Assembly: GCA_947396885.1 (NCBI GenBank)
Contig: OX377204.1
Span: 57,399,139-57,463,138, forward strand
DNA: 64,000 bases
Reading direction: 5' to 3'
Source of the DNA: Heligmosomoides polygyrus polygyrus
Taxonomy: Eukaryota > Nematoda > Chromadorea > Rhabditida > Heligmosomidae
Shown: piece by piece, positions 55,173 to 64,000 of the stretch
How positions within the stretch are numbered: the stretch's first letter is position 1
Layout of the letters: every line of letters begins with the position of its first letter
Notes under the pieces: model-generated
The model's input: the letters and a program-made list of their open reading frames with translations, nothing else
What the model was told of the DNA's origin: nothing
Database searches by the model: none
Position numbers and translations under genes: made by a program

Positions 55173-55319
55173 GTGGCGAGGGTTAGAGCGATAAATTGTG
55201 CAATCAATAAACTCACAAGTCGTCTTTCATGTGGTTGTCGAGTTCTAAACCTCGCAAGAAGCACGCCACAGGTTATTGTAGAAAAAGAAGATTGTAACAA
55301 TCTGTAGGAAGGACGTTTT

Positions 55320-55372
55320 GCTGCGATCAAAGCTCTCGCGCCAGGCGGGACTCGAACCCATACCTTCTGCTT
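55320..55372 (-). other. tRNA-like B-box segment
   Basis: On the minus strand AGAGCGGC, then GGGTTCGAGTCCCGC, resembles the D-arm end and T-arm of a tRNA, but the anticodon arm does not fold properly and no acceptor pairing was found. A tRNA pseudogene or SINE-derived piece is the most that can be said. Confidence 0.25.
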
Positions 55373-55876
55373 TCCGGGCCGCTCTAGGCTTAAGCAAAAA
55401 TGAAGAATATCATTGTAACAAGCATTCAGCCCATGCATAATCAACCGAGTCATATGATGATGGAATGCAGCGTTTCAAGACAGAGAGGCAGGCATCTTGA
55501 TATTTGCACGCCACAGGACTCTCGTTGCCCGGTGCTCTCACGTGAGTCTCCAGCATCTCAAAAGCGTCACTAGCAGCGATGTTAGTACCTTTCGAATAGT
55601 ATCTGCGGTTTCTAGGATACGCTGCATTTTTCGCAAGCCTTAGTGATGTTTTAGGTTTTAAACTTTTATAGAAGCACAGATCAATCGACACGGCCATTTT
55701 GTGGAAAAGTTATAGCAAGAAAACCAGCGAAAAACAATCAAATGTAAAATGCAAGGCCTCAGAAGAGTGCATGGCGTAATCCATACCGCTCCTATGTCAG
55801 AAAATTTCTATATTTTAAGCTTCCATATAACACCCTGTACATACATAGCGAGGAAGCGTCGCTATGTACTTATGTA

Positions 55877-56871
55877 CAGGGTGCTATATGGAAGCTTTCA
55901 ATGCACTTAAATGCACTTAAATGACGGTGTCTAGAAAGTTACTGTCATAACCTGATACAGATAGTTGCATTTTAGTGTGCAATAATCTTGTAACAAAACC
56001 TCCTTTCAAGCCGCTGCCAATTCATAGTATTTCTGCACAGATCGTAGCTTTTTGATATGAGCTCACAGATTAGTTTCAAAATGAGGGGATCGTATAGTAT
56101 TAAGATCAAATAAATCTGCTTTACTTTACCATAAAACTCAATAGTTATTCTGTTTTCGTAGTGCTTCATCTCCAAGTCTAAACAGTTGCATGAGGAGTCG
56201 TTCCATGAGGAACAGACAGATCTAGGATGTGTTTAAAGACGTTGGTACGCTAGATATAAATATTACTAGAGCTGCTAACATAAACAACTGATACGTCGTG
56301 CATGTAATGACAGGTGGAGATTAAAATGGTTGCTGGAGTGAACGTATTCGAAATATATAACACAAGTGCTACGACACAGCTGTCGACGTGTTTCGCCCTT
56401 CGCGCGATGTTGCAGTATTAGTAGGCTAATTGTAAGGTCAATATCTTCAAATGAGGTGCTCTACTTTATTCCGCGGGCGCGACGGGCAGGCGAAAAAACG
56501 CATTGTCGGGAAGGTGTTAAGATCAGGGGCGTAATTTTGAGGCACGAAACCATCCAGACTCTATCCTCACCACTCCGTTCAACGTCGGCATCATGTCCAC
56601 ATGGTTTAGTGAAGTCGTTGATTGTGCTAGTCAGTGTCTTTGTCTCCTAGGTTGTTCGATGACCCTCCTGAAGCCTCGCTCCTGCGCCAACAAACTGACT
56701 GCAGCAGCTTCACTCCTTACCCTCAAGCGGTAAAGCTAAGGTAAAGTCGACATTCTCGCAAGGTACTGAATGTCTGGTCACACAACGAGAAGCCTTATTG
56801 TCAGAGGATTCCCACCGCTTCTAGTATTACGTTGAACAGAATTTTTTCCACACGGGAGCGCTACAGCATTG
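55877..56871. other. Start of another CAGGGTG-ended element, then no gene recognised
   Basis: CAGGGTGCTATATGGAAG begins at 55877 after TA, pointing rightwards, like the end at 55837 but in opposite orientation. Its partner end was not found. The remainder to about 56870 shows only short frames. Confidence 0.4.
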
Positions 56872-56883
56872 ACAAATGAAATC

Positions 56884-57470
56884 AACAACATCGGAGCATG
56901 ACGTTCTTCGTCTTCTTTACGACTTCTTCGACGCTCTTGAATGCTCCCCCTAGCCGCTCGCAGCATCCTACCCAGCACGCGGTGGCGAAGTTATATGGCC
57001 AACGACCTGGCGCTAGGTCGTTGGCTATATGACTTCGCGACCTACACGTAGCAGGAGCACTCGGAGATGTTCGTTCCGTTGAGCGAGAATGGGGCATCAG
57101 AAACTTTTCTGTTCCTCATGAACATCGTCTTCGTAACAATCAGCTGCAGTCCAACGTCCCCACATACACGATCGAAGTCGGCCAGCATTCGCTTCGCTTG
57201 GATGATGCTCGGTGTTATGAGCACTATGTCGTCAGCGAAGCGAAGATGGTGCAGTTGCCGGCCGTCGACCTCCACTCCCATGTCTTCCCATTCTAGTTTG
57301 CGCATGACGTTTTTGAGGGTGGCGCTGAAGAGCTTCGGAGGTATTGAATCCCCTTTTCGAACGCCTCCCTTCACGTCGTTCACGACGTCGTTCTAGAGTG
57401 GTGAAATGTTGGTCGTGAATCCGCTGTACAGCTTTCGAAGTACTCTTATGCGCTGTGGCACTCTTTAATG
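56884..57470 (-). pseudogene. RTE family 1 fragment with inverted junction
   Basis: The minus strand encodes [20 protein letters not shown], the polymerase box [13 protein letters not shown] and VYGDVGLQL-like sequence, equivalent to about 4450-4980 of the copy at 2059. The frame is open at 57383-57042. Near 57015 the sequence folds back on itself (see the finding at 56986-57037) and the remaining RTE part continues beyond. Both ends are truncated. Confidence 0.8.
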
Positions 57471-57589
57471 GGCTGAAGCTTTCTTCTTTCTACGACTCTG
57501 GTCGAGATATGCGTTGTCGTATTTCTGAGGCAGAAGCGCTTCTCTCCGTATATACCAGGAATTCACACAAAATTCTGGGCGATATATTA

Positions 57590-57830
57590 TTAACGAAAGT
57601 TTTCTTTACGGTAAATTGCTAAAAAAAAGTTGTTAAAAATTCAAATAGCTGAGAACTATTATTTCCATTGAAAAAGTCAAGAAAAACATATTTAGTATTT
57701 TGTCATAAGCAGTATCAGATTTAGTTAGGCAGACCTTACGAGGAGTTAAAATATGTTTTAATGGATTCGTTGACGTGCTTGGCGGCTCAGCGAAGAACTT
57801 TCATAGCTTCTATGTGAAAAATAAGTGAAG
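57590..57830 (-). repeat. hAT-related fragment
   Basis: CAGACCTTACGAGGAG...TTGACGTGCTTGGCGGCTC...AAGAACTTTC at about 57730-57803 matches 150-222 of the window, within the transposase-proximal part of the hAT fragment there; weaker similarity precedes it. Confidence 0.5.
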
Positions 57831-58149
57831 CTGGGGCGAGAAAGGACGGTTTCGCGCGCTGTATTTGACGTCACGGAAGCTCTGGTCAAACTCAGACGGA
57901 TTTGCATTGGAGTGCGATATTTTATCGCCATTTATGGATGTACTAGAACGAGTTCTTCTTCGTCGTCTTCAGCGTCTGTCCCGTTTCGTAGCGGGGTTTG
58001 CTTTTCTGCCACGGCACCACCTTTCCCGATCCACAGCTAGATCAGGGTGGACACTGGCGACCTTCTCCATGTATAACGTATCACATCAGCGCGCACGGCG
58101 CCCTTTAGGCCGCTTTTCTATGAGGGGGGGGGGGGCCTATTTGTATGTT

Positions 58150-58862
58150 TGTTTGCAACTTACAGGCCACCTGAGAAGTGACCGCTTCCGCCCTTTCCAG
58201 AAGCATGCCAAAACCCCAGTCGCACGAGTCGACCTATGTCGCGCAAATCTCGCCCAATTCCTAACCCCGAGCAGCCTGGACTCAATAATCAGATGAGAAG
58301 TACGTCTTCTACCTTAACCCTGCCAAGCAGCGTGTCTGGGTGAGGCCTGGTGATCTATTACCGACCTTCGTTCGGCGGGATGTTCACGGCGAGAAGCACC
58401 TGCTGAGCTTTTGAGTCTGAGCCCATAGACCGGTATACTGGAAGCTGTTTAGCAAAAGCACGACGATGGACTCCAAGGCCATGGTGAAGGAAATAGAAGA
58501 GGTGGACTGGCGATTCGCACTTATTCGCTCTCAGCGCTTCAAGAAGGTCCTCCTCTTCGACAACGCCGCACCTCATCGGGCTAAAGTGATTACGGATGAA
58601 CTTGCTCAGCTGGGCTACGTTCACATTCCTCACCACCGTATTCGCCGGACATCCTCCATGTGACTACCACTACTTCTTTAGCCTATAGGACTTGATGGTC
58701 GGAAGGGACATAAGGACCCAAGCAGACCTGACAACCATAATGAATAGTGGATCAGCACCAAGCCTAAGCAGTTCTGGAAGGATGGAATTAGGAAGTTGGC
58801 TGATCGATGGTAGCAAGGTCATTGACCTTAATGGCGAATACACTCCTCAGCACCGTTGAGTT
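58150..58862 (+). pseudogene. Mariner transposase of a different subfamily, N-terminus missing
   Basis: The plus strand reads RSDRFRPFQKHAKTPVA, then the first catalytic region SDEKYVFYLNPAKQRVWV after a small frame change near 58290. HGEKHLLSFWV, VYWKLFSKSTTMDSK and VDWRFALIRSQRF follow, and the second catalytic block LLFDNAAPHRAKVITDEL (58548-58610). A shift after HIPHHR loses the third Asp, but the C-terminus is still seen (STKPKQFWKDGIRKLADRW, 58753-58812; LNGEYT). It differs clearly from the bandit-like copies. Confidence 0.8.
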
Positions 58863-59245
58863 GTAATTGAGTTGTAAAGAGATAAAGAAATGTGTTGAAT
58901 TTGTCTCATCACTTTTGGCCCACCCTAATATTACCTCGAAGTTAAGGCCTATCTTGCGGACGCTGCTTCCCTTTCCACACAGCACTTGGCCGTACCATCG
59001 CGAGCGAGTCCACCGCAGCATCTTTGTCTCCATGACGCTGATGCTGCATCCCACATCCTTCGTTGCAGGCCACCACTCAGCACCGTGCATCGCTATCGGG
59101 CGAACAAGTATTTGACAGATTTTTGAATTTAAGCGCTCTGGTGTCTTCTTGTCACAGAGTACACCAGTCAACGAGCGCCACTTGGACCATGCTGCACTCA
59201 CGCATGAGTTCACTTCAATCATCAGATTTCGATCAGATGCTACTC

Positions 59246-59366
59246 CTGGGATCGTATGCTCGTCTACCCCGACTCTCCCCCGATGGGGGATTGGGGCGTG
59301 ATATGTTGACATTGATTAGAGTTTCCCCAACGGGTGAACACGAGCATACGGCCCCTGATCCCAGGT
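59246..59366. mobile_element. Small inverted-repeat insert in RTE-2
   Basis: Between CCTGGGATC (59246) and GATCCCAGG (59366) an insert of about 110 bp carries CGTATGCTCGT near the left and ACGAGCATACG near the right. RTE-2 sequence matches on both sides. A short MITE is likely; a target duplication was not fixed. Confidence 0.5.
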
Positions 59367-60805
59367 ACTTTAAAAACGTGAGTGAGGGAGCTCAATGCCG
59401 TTAACCTTGATGGAGTTGCATTCGTTTATGTTCGCAGTTAAATATTAGGCTTTCTTGACATGCAATTTGAGTCCAAATCGCTCCAATCGATCACACCAAG
59501 CTTATACCTTTCGTTCCAGTTCACCTTTATCTTCGCAAGCGAACATCACGTCATCAGCATAAAGCAACGTCCAGGGGACCGGCCTCTAAAGAACCCGTGT
59601 AATGGCGCCAAACGCGACGACAAAGATTAGTGGGGAAAGCGCAGAACTTTGGTGTACCCCAACAGAGATGGGGAGCTGCAGCTACAGCTTAAACTCAACT
59701 CTTTGCACAAGGGCAGAGAATTCGAACCTACTTTATGAGCTCTTCAGAAGCTCCATGATGTCACAAGACGTACTACATATCACTACAAACGGTACGCGGT
59801 CAAAGGCCTTCTCCAAGTCGAGGAAGGCGACGCGCACTGACATCTCTTTCGCGCGCTGCTTCTCTAACAGGAGAGACTCGAGTTCCTCGGAGACATCTCC
59901 AAAATGACCGGCTTTTCTGCAGCTTTTTTCCCTTCTTGGTAGACCGACTTCTACTCTCGAACCTTTGTCTTCACATGTCTGTCCACAGCCATTCCTGCTT
60001 TTCGACTTTACCTCGTCCGCGAGGCCGAGCTCCAACTTTGCAGCTTGGCGTATCATGTCGTCAGCTTTCTTTCATATGTTATCGACAGTCGTGAATGCCA
60101 GTAACGCGAGAACGTAAGCTGCTGTCTCCTCTCTCATTTGTCATCAACTGATTCTAGGTGCACTGCAACGCTCACTCTGCTTCAGCCTCGATGATGCGAT
60201 CTTTAAAGTGCAGACCAGCGGTGGGTGCTGTGAGGTAGGCTCGCTCCTTAGCGGTGACAACGATCTTCTTCAGTCGGTTGTCAAAGCGTTCGACACTTAT
60301 GATTGAGTCTCGAAATCGCTTAGAGGTGCACCACTGCTGGTCCTGGAACTTTCACATAGAACGGCTTTGAAGTCTCGTCCTATATCTCTAGACTTGCGGC
60401 AGGACTACCTTCACCGCACAGAAATCACTTCTCTTCGCTCCACTGCTTCAACCAACTGCGCGAGCGGTCCATCAACGTACCCACATTTAGCACTGTCCAT
60501 GGGACCTGCTTCCGTTACGGGACCATCGGACTGGCTCAGTTACCCGCCGATGCCGTTCTTGCATCAGGGACTATCGCACACTTCTCACACTCGGCGGGAT
60601 TTGCGAGTGCGTGTCGGTTCCCGCGGATGCCGTAGATCTATCTCAAAAAGTGAACTGACATACACCACGCATTGGTGTTGGTCGGTCGGCCTGTCACCAC
60701 GACCTGTCGCCTGCACTCGAGTGTTAGGTTAGCCCGCAAAGGTGAGCAGTTTCTAGTGGCACCACGTGGGGAGCGGTCATCGCCAGTGATAAAACGAATG
60801 TTTTT

Positions 60806-61022
60806 GCTTAATTTCTGCTGATTTCATGTTGTGTTAGTAGAGGAAGGCTGCAATATTAGTGAAAACTAAAAGGAGAAGTGATAAATTTTTTGAGAAAAAG
60901 TCCGTTAAGGATCTCGTTAAATTTCTAAGAATTTCCATTAGGTCGCTGAGCCGGATTTTAACGAAAAATGTCGTTAATTCGTTAAATTCGGTGAATCGTT
61001 AACCACTAAATGTGCACTTCTG
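60806..61022 (-). repeat. hAT-like terminal fragment
   Basis: Shares GCTGATTTCA, GAGAAAAAGTCCGTTAA, GCTGAGCCGGATTTTAACG and the end AAATGTGCACTTCTG with the hAT end at 521. Reads from its terminus at 61022 leftwards and stops close to the RTE-2 5' end. Confidence 0.6.
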
Positions 61023-61222
61023 GTAAACACCGATTCCGCCGTTCAGAACTTCCGCTGGAATAGTCTCCTGTTGAAGCTCAGTACCACTCTTCATTAAAGT
61101 TCTACGTTCTCTACTCAACCCCAGGAATACGACTCCCACACAGTATCTTTTGGATATCTGATAAAGGTTCGGTGATGAAAGATAGCGCTGTCCAGGAGAA
61201 CGTCAAAAATGTGTTGACGGTC

Positions 61223-61695
61223 TTAACGATTACTCATAACTACTAGGTTAACTAACAAGTAATTGTACACTTTTGAAGCATTTTGAAATCGGCGGTTGAA
61301 AGCAGTGTCAAGAGTCCATACAGTATTGCGAGGTGTGATATTTCCAAAGGCTGATACGGCGTTGTATAAAAGCCATCGCCCTGGAGCTTGCGATATGAGG
61401 GGAATGAAGTCAATTGCTCCATGTCCGATCACACGGTGCTTCAGTGACTCGTCACATGTTGGGAGAACCATCCCAAGCAGTCCTCATTCCCTGAGACGAC
61501 GTCCCTGGAATAACGCCTCTTCCATGTAATGAAGCAATTAATTTTAGGCACTTTGCCTTGTACGCCGAGCAGTAGGAAGACATCGTTACTGAACTTCGCC
61601 AATTTTTGGACGACCACGATCTTTGAAGCGATGGAAATAAATCCTTGGAGGTCGTTGAGTGATATTGGGAATTGTGCTGGTGAATATGCTTTCAA
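61223..61695 (-). pseudogene. Unrecognised ORF block with one frameshift
   Basis: Two overlapping minus-strand frames look like one protein broken by an indel near 61470. Frame A (61695-61441) reads SLNDLQGFISIASKIVVVQK, FSNDVFLLLGVQGKVPK and RDVVSGNEDCLGW. Frame B (to 61223) reads MVLPTCDESLKHRVIGHGAI, PGRWLLYNAVSAFGNITPRN and NRRFQNASKVYNYLL. Both are hydrophobic/aromatic-balanced like real protein and join smoothly. I do not recognise the family. No transposase or polymerase motif. It could be a gene fragment or part of an unfamiliar mobile element. Confidence 0.4.
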
Positions 61696-61699
61696 TTGA

Positions 61700-62905
61700 A
61701 AATGGTTAATGAAAACAATAGTGGAAGCAACGGGTGTGTCGTGGTTTGACTCAATCTAATAACCTTATTATTTTTCATCCTGGCTTTTTTTTTGTCGGCA
61801 GAAAAGTGATAAATACAACCGTTTCCACAGCAATTAAAATTTCTAAAACTGAGCAGAGCTAAGGCCGATTAAGTTTCAGAGTCTTAAAAAACCGAAACTT
61901 CCATACGGTGCTTTTTAGTACTCCAAATGAAGAAGTCAGAATGGAATTGGTGAAGATGTAACAAAATTTAATGGACAATGTAACAGACACAAATGCCCAC
62001 TTTCCATAATAGATGCTACTTGTAATGCATTGTCACTTTTTTAGCGACAACGCAGAGACGGAACGACGTTTTCACATAAGAACTAATGATAAGGAGTAAA
62101 AATCTTGTTATTCGGGAAAACTGGAGTGAAACAGCTGCAGAGCAGATCTACAAAATTGACAGCAGAAATAGGACAAAATGTGGTTAGAGCTCAGTGGCAC
62201 ACCTTAGAGAGTCAATTAAATACGCGAAACAAGATTGCAGTTTGCGAAGTGGTTTCCGAGCCATTCCGATACAAGAAAGCAGCCCGTGTTTTTGCTGCCA
62301 CCAATAGTTGTCATAGATACGGCTGGCGACGGAGTTGGACCAGTTGCTGGCATGCCGAGACAAAAAACATGTGTTGCTCAAAAGCAGGTCAGTGACTACA
62401 ATCACGTCCCGTAACATTCGCCTCGATACCCGTGCTATCACGTTGAACTTATGCTTGGAGTAATCCTGTGTTGGAGGAGAATAATGGAACTCCTAAACTG
62501 TCATCGAAATGAAGATGTTGAACTTGAGGAGGACTTCTAGAGGAGTTACAATTCCTTGGGTAGACTGAAAACTGAGAAGTGGCTGGAGTCAGCCAAACGG
62601 TCAGTCACCATTCGCGGTGCAATCGACATGACGACCCAACCTATTGTAGCCGGGCTGTGGCAACCGTTGGAGGATAATAGAAGCTTCTGTGCGTGCCCAA
62701 CGGCTACCGAGAATTGTCTTCGCGACATAGCAGCAGCGAGGGCTTAGTTGGCTGCCATTTTCTCCACAGCTTTTTCCATGAGAAATTTTCAAGTAAAAAC
62801 GCCAAGTATGTTAAATCAAATTTCCCCAAGCTGTAATGAGGGCACTTGTAACAATACAGAAAAACAAATCCTTTTCTCTGCCACCATCATTACGAATATC
62901 ATTAA
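61700..62905. other. No gene recognised (about 1.2 kb)
   Basis: Short frames only, including one at 62105-62395 and a GC-richer stretch at 62560-62750, with no motif I can name. Confidence 0.4.
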
Positions 62906-62910
62906 GTCTC

Positions 62911-63155
62911 CCAACGTACGAGACTTCTAAAAGAAACAATTTCCTGCTAACTGTGATGATCACTTTTGAGATAAGATAAAGCGATGTCAGCAATATATCT
63001 CCTTCCTCTCGGACTCCTTTCACTGCATAGCAGGGAACAATAGTCCGTCTAGTCAGCAGGACTCCCGAAAATGGCAGGATCAATAAGACCCCCAACGTAC
63101 AGGACTTCTAGAAGAAACAATTTCTTGTTAATTGCAGAGATCTTTTTCGAGATAA
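62911..63155 (+). repeat. Direct repeat pair, 181-bp spacing
   Basis: CCAACGTACGAGACTTCTAA...AGAAACAATTTC...GAGATAAG at 62911-62975 is repeated, diverged, at 63092-63155. No terminal structure recognised. Confidence 0.65.
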
Positions 63156-63470
63156 GGTGTCAGCAGGATTAGTTAAGGTTTAGCTGAGGTACTGGAGCAT
63201 CCAGGGAACGACAGGTGAAGTTCGCTACACTCCCCGTCGTTGGCAAAACGGGAATATCACATCACTGCAGTAGTCTCTGCTGAACTGAACTGCGCTGAAC
63301 TCTGCATTAGCCAAGGAAAGTGCGAGGTTTGAGAATCGAGAACTAGAGGAAAGTGAGGTAGTACTGTGCCTTGGTTTCAGTAGAGGACTGTCTCGAAAAA
63401 GTTTCCGCTTTATAGGTGATGTGAATCTGTATATGTATGTTATGTATCTCTTAATAATGCGTTTGTTCCA

Positions 63471-63593
63471 GGTTTGGTTTCGGCAAAGTGGAGATTCGTT
63501 CTCAGTTTTGCTTGCTGAAAGAGGCATTTTATGAATGTGGGATTGAATTCTATAAAGCTTTGAATACTGATTGTTTTACAATTAAGAAATAAA
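63471..63593 (+). other. Possible 3'-terminal exon with polyadenylation signal
   Basis: GTTTGTTCCAG at about 63470 is a good acceptor. It is followed by a short open stretch and, at 63588-63593, AATAAA. Upstream, TTTATAG/GTGATG near 63414 could be the donor of a 56-bp intron. The coding frame is ambiguous (VWFRQSGDSFSVLLAERG in one frame), so this is only a pointer to a possible gene end. Confidence 0.25.
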
Positions 63594-63599
63594 GATATC

Positions 63600-64000
63600 G
63601 CAGTCTTCCAATCAATCAGCACGTCTTTAATCTGTATTCGATTTTACCAGAATAAATGGGTTCGATTTTACTCAGATTTTTGCCAAAAATCGTAATCGAC
63701 AGTTGACACGTCAATGGCATGATGGATTCGACAAAGCCAATTGGAAAGAGCAGAGCTCACGCTAACCCCAAATATTCCGAGCTTCGAATGTCTGCTCTAT
63801 ATCTAGTCGACTTTATAGCCCGTATCCACATACAATCTCGCTGGAAAAGACACGAGTATACCGCGTCTTCTAAACGTTTTCCAACAAGATGACGACTTGG
63901 CATGACGCTAGCAAATGTTCAGTAATTTGCCATATGCTACGCGAAATAGAGTTCTTAATGTAATTTTCTCAGAGAAATTCCAATTGTGTGTTAGATTGTT
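63600..64000. other. No gene recognised (about 0.4 kb)
   Basis: Nothing supportable up to the end of the window. Confidence 0.4.

Larger units (their letters stand above)
53860..55837. mobile_element. Long-inverted-repeat element with CAGGGTGT ends
   Basis: CAGGGTGTCTCACAG at the left end and CAGGGTGTTATATGG (read inward) at the right end are flanked by TA at 53858-53859 and 55838-55839. Subterminal words are shared in inverted order over about 200 bp: AAATTTTCTGACAT, GCGCCATGC and CATTTTACA. A second inner inverted pair (54307-54395 against 54590-54685: CTTGCATTTCAGACTC, GTCACAATCTTGTTACTAC) lies inside. No transposase. A hAT-like piece (54900-55172) is nested. TA duplication suggests a Tc1/mariner-type origin. 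Confidence 0.65.
57945..60790 (-). mobile_element. RTE family 2 copy, minus strand, with a mariner inside
   Basis: The 3' end (TCTTCGTCGTCTTCAGCG) is near 57945 and the 5' end near 60790 (GGCACCACGTGG in reverse, matching the RTE-2 leader). Readable pieces on the minus strand include EVNSCVSAAWSKWRSLTGVL (about 59210), AFLDLEKAFDRVP (about 59815) and endonuclease-region words beyond 60100. The RTE is broken at about 58110-58910 by a mariner fragment and at about 59246-59366 by a short inverted-repeat insert. Heavily decayed; no target duplication was identified. Confidence 0.8.

Noticed and set aside
55320..55372. tRNA gene on the minus strand
   Set aside because: T-arm and part of the D-arm are present, but the anticodon arm does not pair and no acceptor stem was found; kept only as a low-confidence tRNA-like segment.
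63471..63530. Homeobox-like VWFRQ reading after a splice acceptor
   Set aside because: Only a few residues resemble helix 3 of a homeodomain and the invariant Asn and basic residues are absent; the frame closes after about 18 codons.

Overview
The window is eukaryotic and looks like a parasitic clade V nematode, most likely a hookworm. Direct evidence: almost every long open frame is a transposable-element protein, and the few host-like coding pieces are short, GC-rich and bounded by TTTCAG-type acceptors. The organism call is inference from the mixture (bandit/irritans-like mariners, two RTE-clade non-LTR families, a GIY-YIG Penelope-like element, a nematode-style gag/protease LTR element, Tc1-type foldback elements). 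No rRNA gene, convincing tRNA gene, CRISPR array or bacterial-style operon was seen.

Layout. 1-7.6 kb: a hAT fragment, two decayed mariners, one nearly intact RTE element of family 1 (ORF 2553-5468) and a third decayed mariner. 7.6-13.8 kb: a GC-rich MITE, then a minus-strand RTE-1 copy split by a Penelope-like element that made a target duplication. 15.0-18.5 kb: a TTCGAATA satellite beside a complete RTE family 2 element (ORF 15455-18478, 18-bp target duplication), the most intact transposon here. 20-25 kb: hAT ends, satellite, foldback elements and MITEs, paired hairpins and tandem repeats. 25.2-27.2 kb: the best host-gene signal, three exons whose phases fit and which encode the C-terminal part of a probable neuropeptide precursor ending in an amidatable ARGF peptide, plus a weaker minus-strand exon. 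28.0-31.9 kb: a mariner with both inverted ends and its TA duplication, holding an RTE-2 copy that itself holds two MITEs. 32.8-40.4 kb: a giant Tc1-type foldback element with RTE-2 inserted in one arm; a smaller relative lies at 44.1-45.7 kb. 46.3-49.9 kb: an LTR retrotransposon with both LTRs, 4-bp target duplication, primer-binding-like site and polypurine tract, but only gag and protease between them. 51-57.5 kb: CR1-like and Penelope fragments, a third long-inverted-repeat element, and an RTE-1 fragment. 57.9-60.8 kb: a decayed RTE-2 copy holding a mariner of another subfamily. 61-64 kb: mostly unassigned, with one frameshifted ORF block and a possible 3' terminal exon.

How it works together: the transposon genes are self-contained and do not form a pathway. 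RTE ORFs pair an apurinic-type endonuclease with reverse transcriptase for target-primed insertion, and their targets here are mostly other transposons, so nesting order gives a relative history. The two intact RTE ORFs are potential trans-acting sources for the shorter copies. The host gene sits in the largest stretch with little recognisable transposon sequence.
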